Shown here one piece after another: positions 25,106-34,115 of a stretch of DNA of 64,000 nt; the first letter of the stretch is position 1, and each line of letters begins with the position of its first letter. The stretch is taken from assembly GCA_023433925.1 (NCBI GenBank), contig JAEYTO010000024.1:27398-91397 (forward strand), written 5' to 3'. A program made the position numbers and the translations under genes. The stretch comes from Pseudomonadota bacterium (GTDB taxonomy: Bacteria > Desulfobacterota > Desulfovibrionia > Desulfovibrionales > Desulfovibrionaceae). The notes beneath the pieces were generated by a model. The model was given only the letters and a program-made list of their open reading frames with translations, did not search any database and had not been told where the DNA came from.

Positions 25106-27430
25106 CTACCTGGCCGCTTCGTCCGGCTCCAGGTCGCGGGTGAAGCGGCAGGCCTTTTCGGGGCAGGCCACGTGCTCTCCACGCGCCTTGCTGGTCTTGA
25201 TGGTCAGGATCTTGGAGCCGCATGCCGGGCAAGGCTTGGCGATGGGCCAGTCCCAGGTGGCGTAGTCGCACTTGGGGAACGTGGCGCAGGAATAGAAGAC
25301 CTTGCCGCGCTTGGAGCTTTTCTCCACGAGCTGGCCCGTGCAGCCCTCGCGCGGGCAGGCCACGCCGGTGGAGAAGGGCTCGGCGTGCCGGCAGTCGGGA
25401 TAGCCCGAGCAGGCGATGAAGCGGCTGCCCGTGCGCGAGCGCTTGAGCACGAGATCCTTGCCGCAGTCCGGGCACTCGCCGACCTTCTCGGCTGTGTCGT
25501 TGGGCCGGTCGATGATCTGGATTTGGCCCTGGGCGTCGCGGGTGAAGTTCTTGATGCCCTTGCAGTCCGGGTAGCCGGTGCAGCCCAGGAACTCGCCGTT
25601 CTTGCCGAAGCGGATGTTCATGGGCTTGCCGCACAGATCGCAGACGATGCCGGTTTCCAGGCCGCCCTTGACCTGGACCATCTCGTCCTTGGCTTTTTCC
25701 AGGGTCGGGTAGAAGTCGCCGGTGAAGTTCTTGAGCAGCTCCACCCAGTCGAACTTGCCGCCGGCCACGTCGTCCAGGCGCTCTTCCATGCCGGCGGTGA
25801 AGCCCACGTCCATGAGGCTCTGGAAGTGCTTGGTGAGCAGGTCCACGACCGTCACGCCAAGCTCCGAGGGCGCGAACTTCTTCTCCTCCAGCCGGGCGTA
25901 GTCGCGGTCCAGCAGGGTGGAGATGATGGCCGCGTAGGTCGAGGGGCGTCCGATGCCCTGCTCCTCCAGCTCCTTGACGAGCGAGGCCTCGGTGTAGCGC
26001 GGCGGCGGCTGGGTGAACTTCTGGTCCTTGGAGAGCTTCTTGACGTTCAGGCGCATGCCCACGTCGAGCTTGGGCAGCATGGCCGCCTTGCCCTGGGAGG
26101 GCTCCTCGCGGCCCGGCTCGTCGGTGTCCTCGACCACGCCATAGACCTTGAGGAAGCCGGGGAAGAGCACGCGCTCGCCCTTGGCGCGCCACTGGGCAAT
26201 GGGTTTGGAGTCGGAGGCGGGCGCCTCGGCCGGGATGGTGTCCACGGTCACGACGGTGTCGTGGATGCGCGCGGCGGCCATCTGGGAGGCCAGGAAGCGC
26301 TGCCAGACCAGCGTGTAGAGCTTGTATTGGTCGGCGGGCAGGAATTTCTTGACCGACTCGGGCGTCACGCGCACGTCCACGGGGCGGATGGCCTCGTGGG
26401 CGTCCTGGGCCCCGGACTTGGTCTTGAAATAGCGCGGCTTGGGCGGGTAGTAGTCCGCGCCCATGGCCTCCACGATGAAGGCCTGGGCCGCCTCGCGCGC
26501 CTCGTCGGCCACGCGCACGGAGTCCGTGCGCATGTAGGTGATGAGCGCGGTGACGCCGCGCTCGCCCAGTTCCACGCCCTCGTAGAGGCGCTGGGCCGTG
26601 GACATGGTGCGCTTGGCCGTGAAGCCAAGGCGGCGGCTGGCGTCCTGTTGCAGGGTGGAGGTGATGAACGGCGGTCCGGGCTGGCGCTGGCGTTCCTTCT
26701 CCTCCACGGCCGAGACCACGAAGGGCCGGTCCTTGATGCGATCGTAAAGGATCTGGGCCTGCTCGCCCGAGCCCACGGCGGCCTTCTTGCCGTCGATCTT
26801 CCACAGCTCGGCCGCGAAGGCCGGCGGTTCCTGCGCTTCGAGCAGGGCCTTGAAGACCCAGTACTCCTCGGGCCTGAAGGCTTGGCGCTCGCGCTCGCGG
26901 TCCACGATGAGCCTAAGGGCCACGGACTGCACGCGGCCGGCGGAGATGCCGCGCTTGACCTTGGACCAGAGCAGCGGGGAGAGCTTGTAGCCCACGAGCC
27001 GGTCCAGGATGCGCCTGGCCTGCTGCGAGTTGAACAGGTTCTCGTCCAGCGGGCGCGGGTTGGCCAGGGCTTCCTTGACCGCGCGGCTGGTGATCTCGTT
27101 GAACTGGATGCGGCTGACCTGCTTGTCCTTGTCGCCGATGAGGTGCGCCACGTGCCAGGCGATGGCCTCGCCCTCGCGGTCCGGGTCGGGCGCCAGATAG
27201 ATGTTCTCGGCCTGGTCGGCCGCGGCCTTGAGCTTGGCCACGACCTTCTGCTTGCCGGGGATGACCTTGTAGTCGGGCGCGAAGCCCTTGGACTCGTCGA
27301 CGCCGATCTTGTTGGCCGGCAGGTCGCGCACGTGGCCCACCGAGGCCTCGATCTGGTAGTCGCGGCCGAGGAACTTCTTGATGGTCTTCACCTTGGCCGG
27401 CGACTCGACGATGATCAGATTCTTTGCCAT
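25106..27430 (-). CDS. topA: DNA topoisomerase I
   Basis: The product has 774 residues. The ATG at 27430 gives the family start MAKNLIIVESPAKVKTIKKFLG. The Toprim motif is PDPDREGEAIAWH, and the catalytic Tyr299 sits in ITYMRTDSVRV. SAGRVQSVALRLI and GIGRPSTYA are conserved. After about residue 570 there are four C4 zinc-ribbon repeats (CDLCGK, CPDCGK, CPREGC, CPACGS), followed by a fifth, degenerate pair. It relaxes negative supercoils by single-strand passage. The long open frame extending to 27865 is a GC-rich read-through and is not used. It is divergent from era. Confidence 0.97.
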   Translation of the reverse strand: MAKNLIIVESPAKVKTIKKFLGRDYQIEASVGHVRDLPANKIGVDESKGFAPDYKVIPGKQKVVAKLKAAADQAENIYLAPDPDREGEAIAWHVAHLIGDKDKQVSRIQFNEITSRAVKEALANPRPLDENLFNSQQARRILDRLVGYKLSPLLWSKVKRGISAGRVQSVALRLIVDRERERQAFRPEEYWVFKALLEAQEPPAFAAELWKIDGKKAAVGSGEQAQILYDRIKDRPFVVSAVEEKERQRQPGPPFITSTLQQDASRRLGFTAKRTMSTAQRLYEGVELGERGVTALITYMRTDSVRVADEAREAAQAFIVEAMGADYYPPKPRYFKTKSGAQDAHEAIRPVDVRVTPESVKKFLPADQYKLYTLVWQRFLASQMAAARIHDTVVTVDTIPAEAPASDSKPIAQWRAKGERVLFPGFLKVYGVVEDTDEPGREEPSQGKAAMLPKLDVGMRLNVKKLSKDQKFTQPPPRYTEASLVKELEEQGIGRPSTYAAIISTLLDRDYARLEEKKFAPSELGVTVVDLLTKHFQSLMDVGFTAGMEERLDDVAGGKFDWVELLKNFTGDFYPTLEKAKDEMVQVKGGLETGIVCDLCGKPMNIRFGKNGEFLGCTGYPDCKGIKNFTRDAQGQIQIIDRPNDTAEKVGECPDCGKDLVLKRSRTGSRFIACSGYPDCRHAEPFSTGVACPREGCTGQLVEKSSKRGKVFYSCATFPKCDYATWDWPIAKPCPACGSKILTIKTSKARGEHVACPEKACRFTRDLEPDEAAR

Positions 27431-27638
27431 GACTTGCGGTGTATAGTCATGACCAAACCCCGTGGCAAGCGCAAAAGCCAGCGGCCGCGCCTCGGGAGCC
27501 GCCCTTGGCCGGGCGGTCCGGGAGCGCGCCGGGCGGGATGTGGCGAACGGCGGCTTGCGGCGGGTGGCAAGCCGTGACACAATGCGCGACCGCTTTTCGC
27601 GGCAAGCGAACTCTAATAACGGCAGCCAAGGTGCTCCC

Positions 27639-28562
27639 ATGCATGACGCCTCCAGCCACAAGTCCGGGGTGGTGGCCCTCATCGGCCCGCCCAACGCGGG
27701 CAAATCCACGTTCATGAACCATGTCCTGGGCCAGAAGGTGGCCATCGTCTCCCCCAAGCCGCAGACCACGCGCAACCAGATCAGCGGCATCTGGACCACG
27801 GAGCGGGGCCAGGTGATCTTCCTGGACACGCCGGGCGTGCACCAGATGAAGGGGAAGCTGAACAAGTTCCTGCTGCAATCCGCCTGGCAGGCAGTGGCCC
27901 AGGCCAGCGCGATCCTCGTGTTCCTGGACGCCGCGGCCTATGCCGGCAGGCTGGACAGGTTCGACAGGGAGATCTCTCCTCTTACCAAGGGGTTGCAAAA
28001 CACAGGCCTGCCCTTGCTGGTGGCCGTGAACAAGGTCGACAAGGTCAAGCACAAGCCAGACCTGCTCGGACTTTTGGCGCGCATCGCCGAGGTCTGGCCG
28101 GGCGCCGAGATCTTCCCCATCTCCGCGCTGACGGGCGACGGCGTGCCCGAGCTGCTGACACACGTGCTCGCCGCGCTGCCCGAGGGCCAGGCCATGTTCC
28201 CCGAGGATCAGGTCTCCACCGTGCCCATGCGCTTCATGGCCGCGGAAATCGTGCGCGAGAAGCTCTTCCTGGCCCTGCGCCAGGAGCTGCCCTACTCCAC
28301 GGCCGTGGAGATCGAGCAGTGGGAAGAGGACCACGAGCGCAACCTCACGCGCATAGGCGCGGTCATTTACACGGCCAAGCCCGGCCACAAGGCCATGATC
28401 ATCGGCAAGGGCGGCTCCCAGCTCAAGCAGATCGGCCAGGATGCCCGGATCGAGATCGAGGAGCTGCTGGAAGGCAAGGTTTTCCTGGAGATGTGGGTCA
28501 AGGTCAAGGAAGGCTGGACCGAGGATCCTGGCTTTTTGCGCTCCCTTGGCCTTGGCGAGTAG
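27639..28562 (+). CDS. era: GTPase Era
   Basis: The product has 307 residues. G1 is GPPNAGKST, G2 region TTRNQISGI, G3 DTPGV, G4 NKVDK and G5 SALTG. The C-terminal KH domain has IGKGGSQLKQIGQDARIEIEELL. Era binds the 3' end of 16S rRNA and assists 30S subunit maturation. The ATG at 27639 is chosen because the family starts shortly before the P-loop. yggS follows 83 bases downstream, probably in the same transcript. Confidence 0.97.
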   Translation: MHDASSHKSGVVALIGPPNAGKSTFMNHVLGQKVAIVSPKPQTTRNQISGIWTTERGQVIFLDTPGVHQMKGKLNKFLLQSAWQAVAQASAILVFLDAAAYAGRLDRFDREISPLTKGLQNTGLPLLVAVNKVDKVKHKPDLLGLLARIAEVWPGAEIFPISALTGDGVPELLTHVLAALPEGQAMFPEDQVSTVPMRFMAAEIVREKLFLALRQELPYSTAVEIEQWEEDHERNLTRIGAVIYTAKPGHKAMIIGKGGSQLKQIGQDARIEIEELLEGKVFLEMWVKVKEGWTEDPGFLRSLGLGE

Positions 28563-28645
28563 CGCCGTCCCCAGGGATGGAAATTTGACGCCGGTTGGCC
28601 ATTGGTCGCCCGAGCCGGCGAAGCGGTTTTAGCGGACTGACGGAC

Positions 28646-29362
28646 ATGACCATAGCGCCTGAACGGATGGCGGAGCTGCGCCGAAACCTTGAAGCCGTGC
28701 GCGCCGAGATCGCCGAGGCCGCCTCGGCCGCGGGCCGGAGCCCGGCCGATGTGGACCTGCTGGCCGTGTCCAAGTTCCATCCGGCCTCGGACGTGCGCGC
28801 CCTGGCGTCCATGGGCCAGCTGGACTTCGGCGAGAGCTACGCGCAGGAGGCCCTGGCCAAGCAGGACGAGCTTGCCGACCTTGCCGATCTGGGATTGCGC
28901 TGGCATTTCATCGGCCGTCTGCAAACGAACAAGGCCCGCTTTGTGGCCGGGCGGTTCAGCCTGGTTCACTCCGTGGATTCGCTTAAGCTGGCCCAGACGT
29001 TGCATAAGCGGGCGCAAGCCCTCCAGGCCGTGCAGGACGTGCTCGTGCAGGTCAACCTGGCGGGCGAAGGCCAGAAGGCCGGGGCGGCCGAGGACGATAC
29101 GCTCCGACTGGCCGCGGAGATCATGCGCATGGATTTTCTCGGGCTGCGCGGGCTCATGCTCCTGCCGCCCCTGGAAGACGATCCCGAGCGCGCCCGGCCC
29201 TGGTTCGCCAGGCTACGCGAGTTGCGGGACGGCCTTGAGCGGGAGCTAGGCATCCGGCTTGCCCACCTGTCCATGGGCATGACCGGCGACTTCCGCCAGG
29301 CCATCGCCGAAGGGGCGACCATGGTGCGCATCGGCACGCGCATCTTCGGCGAACGAACCTGA
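28646..29362 (+). CDS. YggS/PLPBP family pyridoxal-phosphate homeostasis protein
   Basis: The product has 238 residues. The PLP Lys is in LLAVSKFHP, followed by FGESYAQEALAKQ, WHFIGRLQTNKARF, HSVDSLKLA, VQVNLAGEGQKAG, LRGLMLLPP and LSMGMTGDFRQAIAEGATMVRIGTRIFGER, the full set for this family. It is a single-domain TIM barrel that binds PLP and buffers its free level; no enzymatic activity is known. Its last bases start a short tandem repeat, and motA follows. Confidence 0.95.
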   Translation: MTIAPERMAELRRNLEAVRAEIAEAASAAGRSPADVDLLAVSKFHPASDVRALASMGQLDFGESYAQEALAKQDELADLADLGLRWHFIGRLQTNKARFVAGRFSLVHSVDSLKLAQTLHKRAQALQAVQDVLVQVNLAGEGQKAGAAEDDTLRLAAEIMRMDFLGLRGLMLLPPLEDDPERARPWFARLRELRDGLERELGIRLAHLSMGMTGDFRQAIAEGATMVRIGTRIFGERT

Positions 29363-29389
29363 CGAACCTGACGGACTTGACGGATCTGG
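29354..29389 (+). repeat. Four tandem 9-base repeats between yggS and motA
   Basis: CGAACCTGA occurs twice (29354, 29363), then CGGACTTGA and CGGATCTGG. The first copy overlaps the yggS stop. Function is unknown; the repeat lies about 60 bases before the motA start. Confidence 0.7.
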
Positions 29390-29446
29390 CGAGCGTGCCG
29401 GCGCTGGCCACAAACTTCGACTCTTCAGGCAGGAAACGACAACGCC

Positions 29447-30208
29447 ATGGATCTCGCGACCATAATCGGGCTGGTACTCGCGTTTGGCCTTGTGACCGCA
29501 GGCATCATGATGAACAGCTCGCTGCTCATCTACATCGACATCCCATCGATGGTCATTGTGGTCGGCGGCACCATCGGCGCGGCGCTGGTCAACTATCCTC
29601 TGGGCCAGATGATGAGCGTGCTCAAGGTCTGCCGCAAGACCCTCTTCGCCACGTTCGACGACCCCAAGGACATCATCAGCCGCTTCATGGACTACGCCAA
29701 CCGCGCCCGCCGCGAAGGCATCCTCTCCCTTGAGCCGATCATCAGGGACATCAAGGACGAATATCTCAAGAAGGGCCTGCAACTCACGGTGGACGGCCTG
29801 GAGCCGCAGGCCATTCAGGAGATCCTGGAAACCGAGATTCACTACCTGGAGCAGCGTCACGAAACCGGCGCCGAGCTTCTCGCGGCCATGGGCGGCTACG
29901 CCCCGGCCCTGGGCATGATAGGCACGGTCATCGGCTTGGTGGCCATGCTCTCGAGCATGAACGACCCGGCGACCATCGGCCCGGCCATGGCCGTGGCGCT
30001 CATCACAACGTTCTACGGCGCGCTCCTGGCCAACCTTGTGTTCAATCCCATGGCCGGCAAGCTCAAATTGCGCAGCAAGCAGGAGGTCCTCACCCGCGAG
30101 ATGATCCTCGAAGGCATCCTGGCCATCTCCAAGGGCGAGAACCCGCGCATCATCGAGGAGAAGCTCAACAGCTACCTCGCGCCCAACGAGCGCAAAACCC
30201 GCGAGTAG
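29447..30208 (+). CDS. motA: Flagellar motor stator protein MotA
   Basis: The product has 253 residues. Four membrane helices (about 4-22, 30-50, 150-170, 182-205) are separated by a large cytoplasmic loop. Conserved signatures are VVVGGTIGAALVNYP, ARREGIL in the loop, ETEIHYLEQRHETGAELLAAMGGYAPALGMIGTVIGL, and PAMAVALITTFYGALLANLVFNP. The product forms the proton- or sodium-conducting stator with MotB and pushes on FliG. It opens a run of nine flagellar genes on the same strand. Confidence 0.96.
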   Translation: MDLATIIGLVLAFGLVTAGIMMNSSLLIYIDIPSMVIVVGGTIGAALVNYPLGQMMSVLKVCRKTLFATFDDPKDIISRFMDYANRARREGILSLEPIIRDIKDEYLKKGLQLTVDGLEPQAIQEILETEIHYLEQRHETGAELLAAMGGYAPALGMIGTVIGLVAMLSSMNDPATIGPAMAVALITTFYGALLANLVFNPMAGKLKLRSKQEVLTREMILEGILAISKGENPRIIEEKLNSYLAPNERKTRE

Positions 30209-30227
30209 CAGCCTCGGAGCGCGATTC

Positions 30228-31079
30228 ATGCCAAGACGCGAGAAGAAGCGGCGGTCCGCACCAAGCTCTCCGGCCTGGATGGTCACCTTCTCGGATCTCA
30301 TGACGCTTCTGCTGACCTTCTTCGTACTCCTCGTGTCCATGGCCGTCATTGACGAACAGCGCAAGCTGGTCGCCCTGGGCTCCATCGTGGGCACGTTCGG
30401 ACCGACCCCGCAGACCGAGAACTACCTGGCCAAGCGCGACGAACGCGTAAGCCGCGAGGTCGGGCCCATGAACGATGTCAATGACCTGGAGCTTCTCAAA
30501 CCCCTGCTCTACGAGGACGCGCGAGACGACATCCGCTTCATGGAGAACAGGCTCATCCAGATCGTGTCCATCAGCACGGACGTGCTTTTCGAATCGGGAC
30601 AGACAAAGCTTTCTCCCCGAGGCCAGGAAATCGCCGGCCTTATCGCGCCCGTGCTGCGCGATCTGCCGCATCCGCTGCTGCTCGCCGGCCATGCCTCCAC
30701 GCTACGCGACGAGCTTGGCGCCAGATATCTGGACTACAAGCCCAGGGAGAGCGAGCTCGCTCCGAGCTGGGAAATATCCCTGGAGCGAGCCATGGCCATG
30801 TACCAGGCGCTGCTGAGCCATGGCGTGCCGCCCGAACGCATGCGTGTCGAGGGTTTTGGCGATACCCGCCCCAGATACGGCGATGCGAGCGAATCCGAGC
30901 GGCGCATGAACAGGCGCGTGGACATCGTGCTCGACAAGCGCGGAGCGCCCGACAGCGGCAGGATCAGCGAGCGTGTCACAAGGGAGAAGCCCAAGGAACA
31001 CATGGATCACCAGGGCTTTCGTTTCGATTATGACAACCAGTCCGAGCCGAGCCGCCGTGTGCGGCCCACCCAGGAATAG
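30228..31079 (+). CDS. motB: MotB-type flagellar motor protein (first copy)
   Basis: The product has 283 residues. A short basic N-terminus precedes one membrane helix with WMVTFSDLMTLLLTFFVLLVSM, which includes the ion-binding Asp (FSDLMT). The C-terminal OmpA-like peptidoglycan-binding domain has VLFESGQTKLSPRG and GFGDTRPRYGDASESERRMNRRVDIV. A tail of about 40 polar residues follows. It anchors the stator to peptidoglycan. It starts 19 bases after motA and precedes a second MotB-like gene by three bases. Confidence 0.93.
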   Translation: MPRREKKRRSAPSSPAWMVTFSDLMTLLLTFFVLLVSMAVIDEQRKLVALGSIVGTFGPTPQTENYLAKRDERVSREVGPMNDVNDLELLKPLLYEDARDDIRFMENRLIQIVSISTDVLFESGQTKLSPRGQEIAGLIAPVLRDLPHPLLLAGHASTLRDELGARYLDYKPRESELAPSWEISLERAMAMYQALLSHGVPPERMRVEGFGDTRPRYGDASESERRMNRRVDIVLDKRGAPDSGRISERVTREKPKEHMDHQGFRFDYDNQSEPSRRVRPTQE

Positions 31080-31082
31080 GCC

Positions 31083-31814
31083 ATGCCCAGGCCCAGCAAG
31101 CGCGACGGAGGCAGGTCTCTCAAGGATGCCTGGATGGTCACCTTCTCGGACCTCATGACGCTCCTGCTTACCTTCTTCGTGCTCCTTTTGAGCATGTCCT
31201 CCATGGACAGAAGCTTCCTGTCCAGGGTCACGGTCTTCGCCTCGGACGTGAGCCTCATGACCGAACGCTCGGCTGGACGCATCCCGACCACCATGCAGAT
31301 CGTCATCGAGCTCCTGGAGAACCCGCGCGAGGCCGTGCGCAAGCAGCAGCGCATCAAGGATCTGCTCTTTCCCGATGACGTCATGCCGAGCGACATCGAT
31401 CGCGCGACTCTGGACGAGAATTTGCAAATACTCGCCCGCGATGACGGCGTGGTGCTGGTCCTTTCCGACAAGCTTCTGTTCGAGACGGGCCAGACCACGC
31501 TCAAGCCGTCGGCCATGCCCATCCTGGAGCGCATAGGCGACGTGCTCTCGTTCATGACCGCGCCGGTGAACGTGTCCGGCCATTCCGACGCGGTGGGCGG
31601 TCGTGGCGAGGGGAATTACGCGCTTTCGGAGAAGCGCGCGCTCGGCGTGCTCGGACTCTTCGTTCGCTTCGGGCTGGACAGTCGCAGGCTCACGGTTTCG
31701 GCCTACGGGCCGGACCAGCCCTTGGTCGAAGGGGAGGGCCCGGCGGCTTGGAACAAGAACAGGCGCGTGGAGATCTTGGTCAAGACCACGCCTTCCGTAG
31801 GCGCATACTCATAA
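31083..31814 (+). CDS. MotB-type flagellar motor protein (second copy)
   Basis: The product has 243 residues. The N-terminal helix repeats the first copy (WMVTFSDLMTLLLTFFVLLLSMSS) with the ion-binding Asp kept. The OmpA-like domain has LLFETGQTTLKPSAMPIL, NVSGHSDAVGG and NKNRRVEILV. It is shorter than the first copy. Two different MotB proteins behind one MotA suggest mixed stators or a divergence of roles. It follows the first motB by three bases and precedes fliL. Confidence 0.92.
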   Translation: MPRPSKRDGGRSLKDAWMVTFSDLMTLLLTFFVLLLSMSSMDRSFLSRVTVFASDVSLMTERSAGRIPTTMQIVIELLENPREAVRKQQRIKDLLFPDDVMPSDIDRATLDENLQILARDDGVVLVLSDKLLFETGQTTLKPSAMPILERIGDVLSFMTAPVNVSGHSDAVGGRGEGNYALSEKRALGVLGLFVRFGLDSRRLTVSAYGPDQPLVEGEGPAAWNKNRRVEILVKTTPSVGAYS

Positions 31815-31830
31815 GACAAGGAGTTCCGAA

Positions 31831-32355
31831 GTGGCAGACGAAGCCGTGGAAAGGCAAGCTGAAGCCAAAAAAAAGTCCGGGCTCGCCAGATGGGGCATAC
31901 TGGCCGTCATACTGCTGGCCCTCGGCGCGGCCGGCTGGTTCGCCTGGGACCTCTATATCAAGGAAAAGCTGCTGGGCGGAGCGCCGGTCGTTGATCCGGC
32001 CGCCGAGCAGGGCCAGGAAGGCAAGCCCATCGGGCCTGCCCTGGCCACCGGCACCGAGCAGCTCGTGTCCCTGCCGACTTTCATCGTCAACCTGGCCGAT
32101 CCCCTGGGCCGCCGCTACCTGAAGATCACCATGGACGTGGAGGTGATCAACGAGAGCAGCGCCAAGGAGCTGACAGCCAAGGAACCCAAGATCAGGGATG
32201 CCGTCATCCTGCTCCTGTCGAGCAAGAGCTACCAGGACCTGGCCACCATGGAGAGCAAGATCCTGCTCAAGAAGGAAGTGGCCGAGCGGCTCAACCAGGC
32301 CCTGGGCGGGCCCAAGGTCCTGCGCGTGTACATCACGGAGATGGTGGTCCAGTAG
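31831..32355 (+). CDS. fliL: Flagellar basal body-associated protein FliL
   Basis: The product has 174 residues, starting at GTG 31831 with AAGGAG upstream. An N-terminal cytoplasmic stretch rich in Lys/Glu precedes one membrane helix (about 22-42). A periplasmic SPFH-like domain has LPTFIVNLADPLGRRYLKITMDVE, IRDAVILLLSSKSYQDL and the C-terminal VYITEMVVQ, typical of FliL. It associates with the stator and modulates torque. Its stop TAG is also the first three bases of a TIR-bounded repeat. Confidence 0.93.
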   Translation: MADEAVERQAEAKKKSGLARWGILAVILLALGAAGWFAWDLYIKEKLLGGAPVVDPAAEQGQEGKPIGPALATGTEQLVSLPTFIVNLADPLGRRYLKITMDVEVINESSAKELTAKEPKIRDAVILLLSSKSYQDLATMESKILLKKEVAERLNQALGGPKVLRVYITEMVVQ

Positions 32356-32480
32356 AGCAGATTGCTTTTAAGACGCCCGTTCCGGCGTTGACGGCGCAAG
32401 TGAATTGCGCCTACGCCTACGCGGCGGCAAGCCATGCCGATGCATGGCTTGCAGAGCATTTTCAAAAGCAAAATGCTCTA
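32353..32480. repeat. Family-C element with inverted ends, fliL-fliM gap
   Basis: The ends TAGAGCAGATTGCTTTTAA (left) and the complement TAGAGCATTTTGCTTTTGAA (right) match at most positions, and TA is present at both borders. Inside are hairpins GGCGCAA/TTGCGCC and GCAAGCCATGC/GCATGGCTTGC. An inverted copy is at 46330-46461 and part of it is at 55630-55715. Confidence 0.85.
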
Positions 32481-32533
32481 ATCGTAAACCAAGCATCGAT
32501 CGGGCGGCATGTCCGGCCCAAGGTTGCCCGCAC

Positions 32534-33511
32534 ATGAGCAAGATTCTAAGCCAAGACGAGGTCGATGCCCTGCTTCGGGGTCTCTCCGGAGGAGAGGTCG
32601 AGGCCGAGGAGGAGTCCTTCCAGGAGGACGACGGGGCGGTAACCTTCGACCTGTCGAACCAGGACCGCATCATCCGCGGCCGCATGCCGGTCATGGAGAT
32701 CATCAACGACCGCTTCGCGCGGCTGGCCACCAATGCCCTGGCCAACGCCATGCGCAAGCGCGTGGACGTGAACCCGATCTCCATCGATATGTCCAAGTTC
32801 GGCGACTTCATGCGCTCGCTGCCCGTGCCCACGAGCATCAACATCTTCAAGATGGAGCCCCTGCGCGGCAACGCCCTGTGCGTGGTCGATTCGCGGCTCG
32901 TGTTCGCGCTCGTGGAGAACTTCTTCGGCGGCTCGGGCACGCAGCCCAAGGTCGAAGGCCGCGACTTCACGCACATCGAGCAGGCCATCATCGGCAAGGT
33001 CGTGGACTTGGCCCTGACCAACTTCGAGGAGGCCTGGGCTCCGGTGCACGAGGTGCACATCGAGACCGTGCGCACCGAGATCAACCCCCAGTTCGCCGCC
33101 ATCGTGCCGCCCAGCGAGGTGGTCGTGGTGGTCACCTTCGAGGTGGAGCTGGAGAACGCCATCGGCTCGTTCATCGTCTGTCTGCCCTACGCGACCATCG
33201 AGCCCATACGCGGCAAGCTCTACGCATCCTTCCAGTCGGAGCGCCTGGAGGTGGACCACGCGTGGATCTCGCGCTTCAAGGAGCGCATGATGGAGACGCC
33301 CGTGGAGATGGTCGTGCGCATCGGCAACACCACGATCACCGGCCGTCAGCTCCTGAACATGGACGTGGGAGACATCCTGCTCCTGGACACGGACGTGGAC
33401 GACCTGCTCGTCGCGGAGATCGAAGGCGTGCGCAAGTTCCACGGCATACCTGGGCGGGTCAAGGGCAACCGCGCCTTCCAGGTGCTCAAGGAAGAAGAAG
33501 TCAGATTCTGA
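32534..33511 (+). CDS. fliM: Flagellar motor switch protein FliM
   Basis: The product has 325 residues. The start MSKILSQDEVDALLRGLSGG is the CheY-P-binding segment typical of FliM. A CheC-like middle domain follows (RFARLATNALANAMRKR, GNALCVVDSRLVFALVENFFGG, CLPYATIEPIRGKL), and the C-terminal SpoA domain has LLNMDVGDILLLDTD. The longer upstream frame is inside the repeat element and is not used. FliM forms the C-ring with FliG and FliN and sets rotation direction. fliN follows 30 bases later. Confidence 0.97.
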   Translation: MSKILSQDEVDALLRGLSGGEVEAEEESFQEDDGAVTFDLSNQDRIIRGRMPVMEIINDRFARLATNALANAMRKRVDVNPISIDMSKFGDFMRSLPVPTSINIFKMEPLRGNALCVVDSRLVFALVENFFGGSGTQPKVEGRDFTHIEQAIIGKVVDLALTNFEEAWAPVHEVHIETVRTEINPQFAAIVPPSEVVVVVTFEVELENAIGSFIVCLPYATIEPIRGKLYASFQSERLEVDHAWISRFKERMMETPVEMVVRIGNTTITGRQLLNMDVGDILLLDTDVDDLLVAEIEGVRKFHGIPGRVKGNRAFQVLKEEEVRF

Positions 33512-33541
33512 AGATAACGACAACAAGGGACGGATACAGGC

Positions 33542-34108
33542 ATGACCCCCGATCAATTCGATCAGGACAAGCTGGCTGATGAGTGGGCCGCGGCCCTTTC
33601 CGATCAGGATGAGGACTCCGGCGACGCTGGCGCCCAGGCCCTGGGCTCCGACGATCTCGCCCCTGCCGCCAATGGCGGCGGCTCCGGCTCGGACGACCTC
33701 GCCGACGAGTGGGCCAAGGCCCTAGCCAGCGAGGAGGAGCAGAACATCAAGGCCGAGAAGCGCCAGGAGTTCCTGTCCTCCAAGAGCAAGAACGCGGAAT
33801 TCAAGGATTTGACGCAGGAAGCCAAAACCATGCGGCCCGACCAGACAAAGCGCGACCTGGATTTCATCCTGGACATTCCGCTTGAGGTCTCGGCCGAGCT
33901 TGGCCGCACACGGCTGCTCATCAACGAGCTCCTGCAGCTCGGCCAGGGCTCCGTCGTCGAGCTGAACAAGCTGGCCGGCGAGCCGCTGGAGATCTACGTC
34001 AACGGCAAGCTCGTGGCGCGCGGCGAGGCCGTGGTCATCAACGAGAAGTTCGGCATCCGCCTGACGGACATAATCAGCCCCATCGAGCGGGTGAAGCAGC
34101 TTGGATAG
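33542..34108 (+). CDS. fliN: Flagellar motor switch protein FliN
   Basis: The product has 188 residues, longer than the minimal FliN because of an acidic N-terminal region with two DELADEWAxAL-like repeats (about 10-22 and 44-58). The C-terminal SpoA domain has FILDIPLEVSAELGRTRLLINELLQLGQGSVVELNKLAGEPLEIYVNGKLVARGEAVVINEKFGIRLTDI, of which the last part is diagnostic. It builds the base of the C-ring and binds the export apparatus. The duplicated acidic N-terminus is unusual and could bind FliH. Confidence 0.95.
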   Translation: MTPDQFDQDKLADEWAAALSDQDEDSGDAGAQALGSDDLAPAANGGGSGSDDLADEWAKALASEEEQNIKAEKRQEFLSSKSKNAEFKDLTQEAKTMRPDQTKRDLDFILDIPLEVSAELGRTRLLINELLQLGQGSVVELNKLAGEPLEIYVNGKLVARGEAVVINEKFGIRLTDIISPIERVKQLG

Positions 34109-34115
34109 CCAGGCC

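Noticed and set aside
25172..27577. Open frame of 801 codons on the plus strand
   Set aside because: It is antisense to topA and shows only low-complexity translation.
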